Source: Commensalibacter intestini A911
GTDB lineage: Bacteria > Pseudomonadota > Alphaproteobacteria > Acetobacterales > Acetobacteraceae
Direction: 5' to 3'
DNA: 64,000 bases
Assembly: GCF_000231445.1 (NCBI RefSeq)
Contig: NZ_AGFR01000009.1
Span: 395,782-459,781, forward strand
Position 1 is the first letter of the stretch; the number at the start of each line of letters is the position of its first letter. Made by a program: the position numbers and the translations under genes. This document shows, in pieces, positions 53,134 through 60,869 of the stretch. Below the pieces are notes generated by a model that was not told the DNA's origin, did not search any database, and was given only the letters and a program-made list of their open reading frames with translations.

Positions 53134-53958
53134 CTATGCAGCTTGTTTATCTTGTTCAGAAGATGGTTTTTTTTGTTCACGGAAGTTAGAGCCCGCTGGA
53201 CGATCGCGTGGAGGTGAACCTGTTTTTAGCATAACCCAAGGATAGCGTTCAGCTTCTTTGAGGTCATATCCCATATTAAAGACGGTTGGGCTACGATCAC
53301 GCATTTTTGCTTCTTCGTAATAAGTGCCAAATACTTTATCCCAGAAATAGTTTGTAATACCGTAATTACCTTTTTCATCGTGGAAGTGATGTAAGACATG
53401 AACTTGCTTAATATGTAAAACATATTTTGATTTTGGCTTATATCCAAGATGTTGGATACAATGAAAAAACTCATAAAAACTAGCCATGTAAACAGCGGTT
53501 CCTATTGAAGCAAAAAAGCCAGGTACTCCACCAACTAGATATCCAAGTCCACCTGCAACAATAAGAATTGTTGGTATTGTATTAAGAGGAGAACCAAATA
53601 AAACGTTTAATAGATGCGGATCTTGATGATGATCGAAATGAATTCGTTTCCACAAAGAAGCCGTCCATTTAATTCGATATAAAATTGATACATGCATAAT
53701 CCAACGATGGATAATATACCAAATTAATGGAAATCCTAGGATCATCATGATGATTGCACCGATAACGGGAAGCCACCCTGTAAATGTATAATAAACACCT
53801 ACAATACTGGCAACAATAAGGCTAAAATAAAGCAAAATGGTGCCATGGGTTAGATAAGCCACCCATAATTCTTTTAAGTTCATTTTACCTAAGTCATAAC
53901 TGCGACCAGACCGAAGATCTTTGTTTCGCATGATTTCGAGGATAGATTGGTTTTTCAT
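53134..53958 (-). CDS. Fatty acid hydroxylase / sterol desaturase family protein
   Basis: A 274-residue diiron membrane enzyme with four hydrophobic segments. Its His boxes are HRWIMH near 86, HFDHHQDPH near 109, HCIQH near 162 and HVLHHFHDEKGNYG near 183, as in hydroxylases that act on fatty acyl or sphingoid chains. It overlaps lptG by 4 bases (ATGA) and stands 8 bases before the nucleotidyltransferase gene. With ceramide genes nearby, hydroxylation of the ceramide base or fatty acid is likely, though sterol-like or hopanoid substrates cannot be excluded. Confidence 0.85.
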   Translation of the reverse strand: MKNQSILEIMRNKDLRSGRSYDLGKMNLKELWVAYLTHGTILLYFSLIVASIVGVYYTFTGWLPVIGAIIMMILGFPLIWYIIHRWIMHVSILYRIKWTASLWKRIHFDHHQDPHLLNVLFGSPLNTIPTILIVAGGLGYLVGGVPGFFASIGTAVYMASFYEFFHCIQHLGYKPKSKYVLHIKQVHVLHHFHDEKGNYGITNYFWDKVFGTYYEEAKMRDRSPTVFNMGYDLKEAERYPWVMLKTGSPPRDRPAGSNFREQKKPSSEQDKQAA

Positions 53959-55052
53959 GGTTTTTCTTCAATCATTAAAATAATAGCACTTGCTGCGAAG
54001 ATGAATATCAAAAGAGAAGGAATTACTGCAATAGGTGCAGGTAATGTTCCAGCTTTACCGAGGGCACGCAAAACCTCCTGAAAAATAATAAAGAATAATC
54101 CAGCACCCAGACAATATATAGGTAACCAGCTTTTTAATCCAGTTCTTGGAGGGATTGATGTTACTGGAATTGCAATAATTAGCATCACGATAAAAGTAAA
54201 TGGAAGGAAAAAGCGCTCCCATATTGCTGTTTTTAAAGTGTTTGTAGGAGAGCGAAATGGCTCTATATGGGATAATTGCACGAACATCGTCTTAAAAGAT
54301 TGAGGTAAAGACGGGATAGAGAGTTCAACAAAATTTCGTGGCGTTAACGCAACATTCCAAATGAGTTTTTTCGGATCAGTTATATCTATAAATTGTAAAG
54401 GGACACCTGGTGCAACCTCTAACATTTTTGCATTAGAGAGAATCCATTGTTTATTAATATATTTTGCTGTGTCCGCTTTTAAAATACTTTGTAAATGAGA
54501 TCTGTCTTTACGTTTATAAATGGTTAAGCCAGAAATTTTATTTCCACCATGGGCGATATAATCAACGCTAATAATATCTAGTTTTTGATAGAAGTAAAAA
54601 TCTTTGCTTTTTTCAGGAGAAGGGTTTGTCTTGTTCCACCAAATGGCAAGATTAAGCTCTGACCTTGGGGTGATTTGATCATAAAAAAGAAGAGCAATAG
54701 CGCTTAATAATAACGTTGCAGGAATTAGTTTTTTAATTAAACCAAATGTTGATAGGCCTGCTGAGCGTAGGATAGTGATCTCTGTATTTAACGTTAATTG
54801 TGTGAACATTACGATGGCACCGATTAACATGCTTAACGGTAAGATAGAGCTGAAGAGTAAAGGAAGGCGCAAGATAAGATAATGTGCGATCCCTTTTCCT
54901 CCTAAATGCCGCTCTAAAATAGGAGTCATTTGTTCCAGAAGGGTTAAAGCCTCCATAATTGTAGTCAGCAAGATAGCCGTTCCAAGAACAGCACCAAGTA
55001 ATCGCATCGACAGATAAATAATTAACTGATGTCGTTGAAACATATTTTTCAT
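53955..55052 (-). CDS. lptG: LPS export permease LptG
   Basis: A 365-residue LptF/LptG-type permease with three membrane segments at each end and a large periplasmic beta-jellyroll between. It has SILPLSMLIGAIVMFTQLTLNTEITILRSAGLS near the coupling helix (two parts: MLIGAIVMFTQL and NTEITILRSAG), and the closing AIPVTSIPPRTGL and YCLGAGLFFIIFQEV. Assignment to LptG rather than LptF rests on the order lptF-lptG and the Met-Pro-rich ends; the two are paralogues. It is coupled to lptF (TAATG) and to the hydroxylase gene. Confidence 0.9.
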   Translation of the reverse strand: MKNMFQRHQLIIYLSMRLLGAVLGTAILLTTIMEALTLLEQMTPILERHLGGKGIAHYLILRLPLLFSSILPLSMLIGAIVMFTQLTLNTEITILRSAGLSTFGLIKKLIPATLLLSAIALLFYDQITPRSELNLAIWWNKTNPSPEKSKDFYFYQKLDIISVDYIAHGGNKISGLTIYKRKDRSHLQSILKADTAKYINKQWILSNAKMLEVAPGVPLQFIDITDPKKLIWNVALTPRNFVELSIPSLPQSFKTMFVQLSHIEPFRSPTNTLKTAIWERFFLPFTFIVMLIIAIPVTSIPPRTGLKSWLPIYCLGAGLFFIIFQEVLRALGKAGTLPAPIAVIPSLLIFIFAASAIILMIEEKP

Positions 55053-56260
55053 TATTTACCCATATGTCTAGAAGAGCGTTTAAGTAAAGAGATCCTTAAT
55101 AAACCACTTTTAAACAATAAAGTGAGATAACACATCAAGAAAAAAGCCAATAAAGGAAGCCACAAAGAAATTAATGCTGAATGATGCCCAGAAGCAACTA
55201 AATTAGAGCCAAATTCCTGAATATGGTCATAAGCGAGCAAAGTTATGGCTGCGATGATTAATCCCCAGCTGCGTCCTTTACGTTTTTTCATAATTGCTAG
55301 CCCTGTTGCCAAGAGAGGAATACATAAAATAGATACGGCTCTGACAAGACGAAAATGGAATTCTGCTTTCATATCTAAAAGAGAGATCGAATTCGTATGA
55401 TGACGTAACTGTTGATATAGTTCTGTAATTGTAAGTTCTCTTTCATCATCGCCACGATCTCGGAATGTTACTTTTTTACCTTCTTGTTTTAAAATTCTTA
55501 TTGATTGGTTGAAGTTAGTAATATTGTTATTATCATGAGAATTTAAAGAGAGATTTTGTCCATTATATAAATCAAGTTGAATTTTAGAGCGATTATCAGC
55601 TGTATAGAAAGTGCCCGTTTCAGCAATGATAATATGTTCTGTTGGTTTTTGGTGCTCATTTAGTATTTTTTGGTGAATAAAAACGCCAGATAAATGTGTA
55701 CCATGATCATAGGCTTTATCAACGACCATAACAACGTGATCATTAGGTCTAATTAAGGTATGGCTTTGTATATTAGGCACCCATCCAGCATGCGACGCAT
55801 AAAAGAACGCTGCACGAAAGTCATATCGTGCATAAGGTTGCATATAACCATATAAAATAATACATAAAAAACTTACGATAAAGCCACTAACTACATATGG
55901 GCGTGAATAGCGGAATAATGATATTCCGGAGCTTAATAACGCATCAATTTCGTTATTAAGACTCATTTGTCGCACACTGGAGTAAACGGCAACACAGAGT
56001 GCTGCTGGAATAGCTAATCCGAGATAATGAGGGACAAGATCTGCGAGTAATCCTAGAAAAGTTCCTAATGGACTGTTATCAGCTGCAAGCAAATCTAGTA
56101 ACACGAGTAAACGTTCTAGCATTAATGCTGCTAAAATAATACCCAGTGAAATAAAAAATGTTGGGACAGCAAGCGATAAACAATAATGATCTAATGTTCC
56201 AGGAAACAAGAATGACCAAAAAGGTTTTTTATGATGTGGGTGTGAGTTATTCTTTGACAA
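55052..56260 (-). CDS. lptF: LPS export permease LptF
   Basis: A 402-residue permease of the YjgP/YjgQ family. It has six membrane segments, three before and three after a periplasmic domain (about 120-300). The coupling helix region reads VRQMSLNNEIDALLSSGISLFRY. With LptG it forms the membrane part of the machine that extracts LPS from the inner membrane. It stands 14 bases after the phosphoesterase gene and shares a stop/start with lptG. In the operon it is accompanied by sphingolipid-like enzymes instead of the usual lptD or peptidase neighbours. Confidence 0.9.
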   Translation of the reverse strand: MSKNNSHPHHKKPFWSFLFPGTLDHYCLSLAVPTFFISLGIILAALMLERLLVLLDLLAADNSPLGTFLGLLADLVPHYLGLAIPAALCVAVYSSVRQMSLNNEIDALLSSGISLFRYSRPYVVSGFIVSFLCIILYGYMQPYARYDFRAAFFYASHAGWVPNIQSHTLIRPNDHVVMVVDKAYDHGTHLSGVFIHQKILNEHQKPTEHIIIAETGTFYTADNRSKIQLDLYNGQNLSLNSHDNNNITNFNQSIRILKQEGKKVTFRDRGDDERELTITELYQQLRHHTNSISLLDMKAEFHFRLVRAVSILCIPLLATGLAIMKKRKGRSWGLIIAAITLLAYDHIQEFGSNLVASGHHSALISLWLPLLAFFLMCYLTLLFKSGLLRISLLKRSSRHMGK

Positions 56261-56274
56261 GGGAGCAACTAGAG

Positions 56275-57153
56275 TTAATGGTTTAGATAAAATGCAGCTT
56301 TTTCGATAAATTGTTGGTTTTTATCCAAAGACCTGACTGAAAAATTAACCTGAAGATGATGATCTTGTGGTTCTATACTAATTTTACGCCATGCTGCCTG
56401 ACGTTGAGGGCGCACAGCGTTAGAGGATGCAGATGAAATTCCAAGCATTGGTATATTTGTATTTGGAAATTTTTTGGTAATTGTTTTGTGGATATGACCA
56501 TATAGGATCATTTCAACACCCACTTCATCAAAAATTTCTTTTAATTGCTTTCTATTTCTCAGAGCTTTTCTTTCATGCATCATTGTTGAAACAGGAGGAT
56601 GATGCAACATTACAATTCGAAAGAGTTTTTCTTCTTTAGCTTTTCGCAGAGCTTCTTTAACACGTTCTAATTGATCTGGGTCAATATATCCACTTGCAAA
56701 AAATGGTGCGGTTGGCACTGAAGTTGAGATTCCAATAATAGCAGTCGTATCAGTTTTTGTAATTGTTGGATAATCATCTTTACCATATGCTTTTGTCCAA
56801 GATGTCCAATAAGCATGTGTATCATGCCATTGCGTTTGGACTAAACAATCATGATTTCCTGGGACAATACGAATTTTTTGAAAAGGGAGTTGATGTAACC
56901 ATTCTGCGGCTTGCTTAAATTCTTCTGGTAAGGCAAGATTGGTAAGGTCGCCAGAAATAAGGACAAGATCAGGGTTATGTGCATGAATATCTTGAATAAC
57001 AAGATCTAAGTTCTTTTTTTGCAACCCAAAGCGACGTCTTTTCCATGACAAAAAGCTCAAAAAACGTTTATTACAAAGGGATAGCTTTGAAAATTGAATA
57101 GTTTCTAGAGGTAAATGAAGGTCAGAAATATGAGCAATCGTTAAGCGTTTCAA
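56275..57153 (-). CDS. Metallophosphoesterase
   Basis: A 292-residue calcineurin-type phosphoesterase. All metal motifs are visible: AHISDLHLP (Asp, His), LVLISGDLTN (Asp), VPGNHDC (Asn, His), VMLHHPPV and YGHIHKT. There is no signal peptide, so the enzyme is cytosolic or membrane-peripheral. Relatives include UDP-diacylglucosamine hydrolase LpxI/LpxH-like and CDP-alcohol hydrolases. As first gene of the lptF-lptG-hydroxylase operon, it may act on a nucleotide-lipid or phosphorylated head group, by inference. Confidence 0.85.
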   Translation of the reverse strand: MKRLTIAHISDLHLPLETIQFSKLSLCNKRFLSFLSWKRRRFGLQKKNLDLVIQDIHAHNPDLVLISGDLTNLALPEEFKQAAEWLHQLPFQKIRIVPGNHDCLVQTQWHDTHAYWTSWTKAYGKDDYPTITKTDTTAIIGISTSVPTAPFFASGYIDPDQLERVKEALRKAKEEKLFRIVMLHHPPVSTMMHERKALRNRKQLKEIFDEVGVEMILYGHIHKTITKKFPNTNIPMLGISSASSNAVRPQRQAAWRKISIEPQDHHLQVNFSVRSLDKNQQFIEKAAFYLNH

Positions 57154-57264
57154 CAGTAACTATCCTTTAGTTAATGATCTTTCGTACATGATAATATATA
57201 AGTTTGCTATAATATAGTTGATTTTTTTTTTGATTGTTTCATAAAAGACAAGAGAAGTATATAT

Positions 57265-57284
57265 AACATTTGTATATAAATGTT
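57265..57284. promoter_or_regulatory. Dyad in the divergent control region
   Basis: AACATTT (57265-57271) and AAATGTT (57278-57284) form an inverted repeat around GTATAT. It lies in the 187-base region between the minus-strand phosphoesterase-lptFG operon and the plus-strand lipid kinase gene. It is a candidate operator for both, as nothing else stands out there apart from a long T run. Confidence 0.4.
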
Positions 57285-57340
57285 TTATTACGACTCTTCT
57301 TGATGAAAAACAAGTTTATATAGAATTTTGGAATCTGTTT

Positions 57341-58315
57341 GTGACACAAAATATTGCTTTGATTAAGAACCCAACCAGTCGGTTAAATAAAAATGAGGAT
57401 ACAAGTTTTTCACAATTTGCCTCTAATTGGTTGGGAAACCGTTACTGTGTCCCCAATTCACTTGAGCATCTAAATGAGATGGTGGTTCATTGCGCATCAG
57501 AAAATGTAGAATGTATTATTGTTGATGGTGGTGATGGAACGATTAGTCAGGTTATGACAAGTATTTACCGTGCTTATCCTACGGATAAAATGCCTAGTTT
57601 AGTTATTTTACCTTCCGGGAATACAAATCTGATTGCAAAAGACATTGGTTTTGGTGTGCGTGGATTGCAAGCGTTGCAGCGGGTAAAGATTTTATCTGAA
57701 AGACATCGTTTAATGGGGGCAGTACAACATCGTCATGCGCTTAAAATTGAGTGGTCAGATACTTCTAGGCAAGCAGTCTTAGGAATGTTTTCTGGAACTG
57801 CTGCTTTTACAAGAGCGATTAATATTGCCCACGACCCAACGATTTTGAAAAATTTTGCCCATGATTGGGCGGTTGGTATCACGATTCTGTTCGCGTTACT
57901 GAAGCTGTTATCTCCACAAACACGTGATGTGTGGTTAAAAGGAGAGGCTTGTCATATTCAATATGATCAACAAGGTGTAATGAGTGAAAATAGTTTTTTA
58001 TTTTTAGCGACAACGCTTCAGAATTTATCTAATGGGATGTGGCCATTTTGGGGGGGGGAGCATGATGACCAAAGACTGCATTATTTAAATGTCAAACCTT
58101 ATCCATCAAAATTGATTTATGCATGTTGGGCATTATTACGTGGTAAAGCACCACAATGGCTAAGAGATAATACTTCCTATCAAAGCGGTATTGCTAAACG
58201 AATTGAGATGAAGATACAACAAGAGGTGATTCTGGATGGAGAGCGTTTTGATACAGGTGAAGATCATCGAGTTTACTTCTCTGTTGGCCCAGAATTTTCT
58301 TTTGTTCGATTATAG
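57341..58315 (+). CDS. YegS/LCB5-like lipid kinase (diacylglycerol, ceramide or sphingosine kinase family)
   Basis: A 324-residue protein with GTG start, DAGK catalytic domain: IALIKNPTSRLN at the start, CIIVDGGDGTISQVM (ATP-binding GGDGT) near 60, LPSGNTNLIAKDIG near 88, and FSGTAAFTRAI near 148. The last part has the usual VILDGERFDTGE strand. It should phosphorylate a lipid alcohol. In Caulobacter a kinase of this family (CpgB) is, as I recall, reported to phosphorylate ceramide. Here too it stands by the spt gene, so ceramide is the likely substrate. The next gene follows after 9 bases. Confidence 0.83.
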   Translation: MTQNIALIKNPTSRLNKNEDTSFSQFASNWLGNRYCVPNSLEHLNEMVVHCASENVECIIVDGGDGTISQVMTSIYRAYPTDKMPSLVILPSGNTNLIAKDIGFGVRGLQALQRVKILSERHRLMGAVQHRHALKIEWSDTSRQAVLGMFSGTAAFTRAINIAHDPTILKNFAHDWAVGITILFALLKLLSPQTRDVWLKGEACHIQYDQQGVMSENSFLFLATTLQNLSNGMWPFWGGEHDDQRLHYLNVKPYPSKLIYACWALLRGKAPQWLRDNTSYQSGIAKRIEMKIQQEVILDGERFDTGEDHRVYFSVGPEFSFVRL

Positions 58316-58324
58316 TTGTTGCTG

Positions 58325-59257
58325 ATGTCACTTGCTACGCTTTTACAGTCTTCTTTGCAAACAGAAGCCGTTCCTCAAAACGTTTTTCGTTTTATAGAGT
58401 TTATTTTAAAAGGAAGGCGTCCTATAGGGGTCATTTATTACGGATCAACTTTATGGAAACAAGATCTGACAGGATTGTTAGATTTTTACATTGTTTGTGA
58501 GGATTTATCAGATTGGTATGAGGGGAAAGTAAGTAGTTTGCTAGCGAATCAAATGCTTCCTCCAAATATTGAATATTATGAATATACCGAACAAGACGTT
58601 TCTTTAAGGGCTAAGGTTGCCATTTTATCTTTAAGTCAGTTGAGAGAAGCTACAGGATTACAATCTATTGATACCACGATGTGGGCGCGTTTTTGCCAGC
58701 CTATTAAAATTATGTGGAGTAGAGATGTAGATGCTCGTCGGGATCTATTCCGTTGTTTAATAAGGGCTGTTGCTACAGCTTCTTGGTGGGCAGCGTACCT
58801 TGGTCCAAAAGAAGGGACTTCTGAGGAATTTTGGTGTAATTTATTTACCCAGACTTATGGTGCAGAGCTAAGGGTAGAAACAAAAAATCGCCCGATGTCT
58901 ATTTTAGAGAATAGAGAAATTTACTTTAATCAGTTGTTAAAAGCTGGATGGTTTGGATTAGGTATTTCTTTTTCTGAGACGTGTTATAATCAGTTTTTTC
59001 TAGAAATTTCTGATACAGAGCGAGAACAAGCGTTATGCAAATGGAATGTTCGGAAGAGATTAGGACGACCGTTGAATATTGCTAGACTCGTAAAAGCAGC
59101 ATTTACTTTTAAAGGAGGTGCTGAATATTTAGCTTGGAAGATTAAGCGTCACCAAGGGATAGAGTTGAATTTAACATCATTCCAAAAACGACACCCCTTA
59201 GTGAGTGCACCCTGGATTTTAATAAAATTATATCGCCAGGGTGTTTTTAAACGTTAA
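58325..59257 (+). CDS. TAM41-like predicted cytidylyltransferase
   Basis: A protein of about 310 residues. The sequence PIGVIYYGSTLWKQ followed by LLDFYIVCEDLSDWY resembles the nucleotidyltransferase core of mitochondrial TAM41 CDP-diacylglycerol synthase (YGS, then D-[FL], then W). Further TAM41-like order: KVAILSLSQLREA, TMWARFCQPIKIMW (cf. the W..lY..GRL.KP motif), EEFWCNLFTQTYGAELR (cf. the LSY.GD.R motif). Identity is low, and the first catalytic Asp is unclear. Translation probably starts at the ATG 58325, as the codons before it are TTG TTG CTG. It lies directly behind the lipid kinase gene, so it could use the kinase's product. Confidence 0.55.
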   Translation: MSLATLLQSSLQTEAVPQNVFRFIEFILKGRRPIGVIYYGSTLWKQDLTGLLDFYIVCEDLSDWYEGKVSSLLANQMLPPNIEYYEYTEQDVSLRAKVAILSLSQLREATGLQSIDTTMWARFCQPIKIMWSRDVDARRDLFRCLIRAVATASWWAAYLGPKEGTSEEFWCNLFTQTYGAELRVETKNRPMSILENREIYFNQLLKAGWFGLGISFSETCYNQFFLEISDTEREQALCKWNVRKRLGRPLNIARLVKAAFTFKGGAEYLAWKIKRHQGIELNLTSFQKRHPLVSAPWILIKLYRQGVFKR

Positions 59258-60463
59258 TTATTTATTGTTTAAAGTTAGTCCAACATCCTGTGCTGCTTGG
59301 ATATAAATCTGCACAAGCTTATCAATTTGGTCTGTTGTATGTGCTGCAGCAATACTTGCACGGAGTAATGGACGGTTATCCGGTGTTGCTGGGGGTAAGC
59401 TTAGGTTAATATAAGCGCCTAACTCTAGAACACGATTCCAAAAACGTGCTGCTTGTGGAACATCATCAAGGATAATAGAAATAACAGAACTAATATCTGG
59501 CCCTGTTAAGAAACCTGCTTGACGTAAAGCATGATAAAAACGTGACGCATTATCATGGAGTTGATGTCTAAGTTCTGGATGGTTTTTAATGATTTCTAAA
59601 TTAGCTTTTGTTGCGGCAATTACTTCTGGTGGCAAAGATGCTGTAAACATATAAGGTCTTGTGCAAAGGCGTAATAAATCCATTTGAGGATGATCAGAAA
59701 CGCAATACCCGCCAACAGTGCCTAAGCTTTTTGAGAATGTACCAACAGTAAAATCGATGTCTGTCTCTACGCCATCACGTTCTGCAATACCTCGGCCATG
59801 TTCCCCGAAAATCCCAAAAGAATGTGCTTCATCAATCATAAGACAAGCTTTTTCTTCTTTTTTAACTTGGGTAAATTCTTTAAGTGGGATTACATCCCCA
59901 AACATTGAATAAACACCTTCAACAACGATGAGTTTATTTCCAGGAATATCCCCAAGGCGACGTAAACGTTTCCTGAGGTCATCAGCATCATTATGACGGA
60001 AACGAATAATTTGAGCTTGGCTCATTCGGCTACCATCATAGATACTGGCATGACAATCAGCGTCTAAGAAAAGATAATCATCTTTACCTGCGAGTGTAGA
60101 AACCATTCCCAACGTTGCTTGATATCCAGTAGAGAATACCATGCAAGAACGGCGATTGAAGAATTTAGCTAAATCATGTTCTAACTCTTGATGTAAAGAG
60201 TAGGTACCATTTGCGATTCTTGAACCAGTGGTGCCAACACCATATTTTAATGCAGCTTCAGAAGCAGCATGACGTGCTGCATCAGATTGGCTAAGACCTA
60301 GATAGTTATTTGTTCCAAATAACAATGTTTCTTGGCCATTAATAATACCAACAGTGGCAGAAAGTAATTTTTCAATTGTTGTGCCAAAGGGATTATGTTT
60401 GCAAACAGCAGAAAGCTGTTCAAAAGCGGTATCAAGCGTTTTAAATTTGGTAAAGATATCCAT
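59258..60463 (-). CDS. spt: Serine palmitoyltransferase
   Basis: A 401-residue PLP enzyme of the alpha-oxoamine synthase family that condenses serine with an acyl thioester to 3-ketosphinganine, the first step of sphingolipid synthesis. The pattern NNYLGLSQSD, GVGTTGSRIANGTY, DADCHASIYDGSRMS, MIDEAHSFGIFG and TVGTFSKSLGTVGGYCV (PLP-binding Lys) fits bacterial soluble SPT of Sphingomonas rather than the closely related BioF or KBL. The ATG at 60463 is preferred over a TTG nine bases before. A dedicated ACP gene lies 14 bases upstream, suggesting an acyl-ACP substrate. Confidence 0.9.
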   Translation of the reverse strand: MDIFTKFKTLDTAFEQLSAVCKHNPFGTTIEKLLSATVGIINGQETLLFGTNNYLGLSQSDAARHAASEAALKYGVGTTGSRIANGTYSLHQELEHDLAKFFNRRSCMVFSTGYQATLGMVSTLAGKDDYLFLDADCHASIYDGSRMSQAQIIRFRHNDADDLRKRLRRLGDIPGNKLIVVEGVYSMFGDVIPLKEFTQVKKEEKACLMIDEAHSFGIFGEHGRGIAERDGVETDIDFTVGTFSKSLGTVGGYCVSDHPQMDLLRLCTRPYMFTASLPPEVIAATKANLEIIKNHPELRHQLHDNASRFYHALRQAGFLTGPDISSVISIILDDVPQAARFWNRVLELGAYINLSLPPATPDNRPLLRASIAAAHTTDQIDKLVQIYIQAAQDVGLTLNNK

Positions 60464-60477
60464 AAGAATCAATCTTT

Positions 60478-60720
60478 TTATTTTAAAGAAACAATAGCTT
60501 CAGCAAGATCTTGAATCGTGCGTACGTCTGTTAAACGATCTAAAGGAACAGAAACATCTAATTTGTCTTCAATTTCCATCACAAAATTCATAACAGCCAA
60601 TGAATCGAATTCTAAATCTTCGATAATTTTACTATCAGCGGAAATATTACGTGGAACTTTTGGGTTTTCTAGCAGTGTTTCTATAATTGTTTTAGAAACG
60701 CTTTCAATCGTTTCAGTCAT
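60478..60720 (-). CDS. Acyl carrier protein dedicated to the sphingolipid locus
   Basis: An 80-residue ACP with phosphopantetheine Ser40 in LEFDSLAVMNFVMEIED. It differs from the general ACP (acpP, 45476-45718) across most positions and has FDSL instead of ADSLD. In Caulobacter and Sphingomonas a special ACP lies by spt, and the SPT uses its acyl form. AAGAAGGT lies about 8 bases before the ATG. The gene is separated from the acyl ligase by 149 bases including a hairpin. Confidence 0.9.
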   Translation of the reverse strand: MTETIESVSKTIIETLLENPKVPRNISADSKIIEDLEFDSLAVMNFVMEIEDKLDVSVPLDRLTDVRTIQDLAEAIVSLK

Positions 60721-60757
60721 ATTGGCATACCTTCTTAAATTAGATTTTATTAATATT

Positions 60758-60792
60758 GGCTGATTATTGTTTGAGTTACAATCAGCCTTTTT
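60758..60792. terminator. Hairpin between the acyl ligase and ACP genes
   Basis: GGCTGATT (60758-60765) pairs with AATCAGCC (60780-60787) around 14 bases; TTTTT follows on the plus strand. All genes around it are on the minus strand, where the hairpin is preceded by A and followed by AATATTAATAAAAT. It may partly end the ligase transcript or act as an attenuator before the ACP and spt genes. Confidence 0.5.
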
Positions 60793-60869
60793 GATTAAAA
60801 GGTTAAATTAGGATATTCTAATTAACGGTTAAGCTCAAGATTTCTATTAAAGAAGAGGCTTGTATAAGC

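Noticed and set aside
59264..60463. BioF or Kbl instead of serine palmitoyltransferase
   Set aside because: The neighbours (dedicated ACP, acyl-AMP ligase, lipid kinase) and the GVGTTGSRIANG and CHASIYDGSRMS patterns fit SPT better; bioB is far away and not linked.
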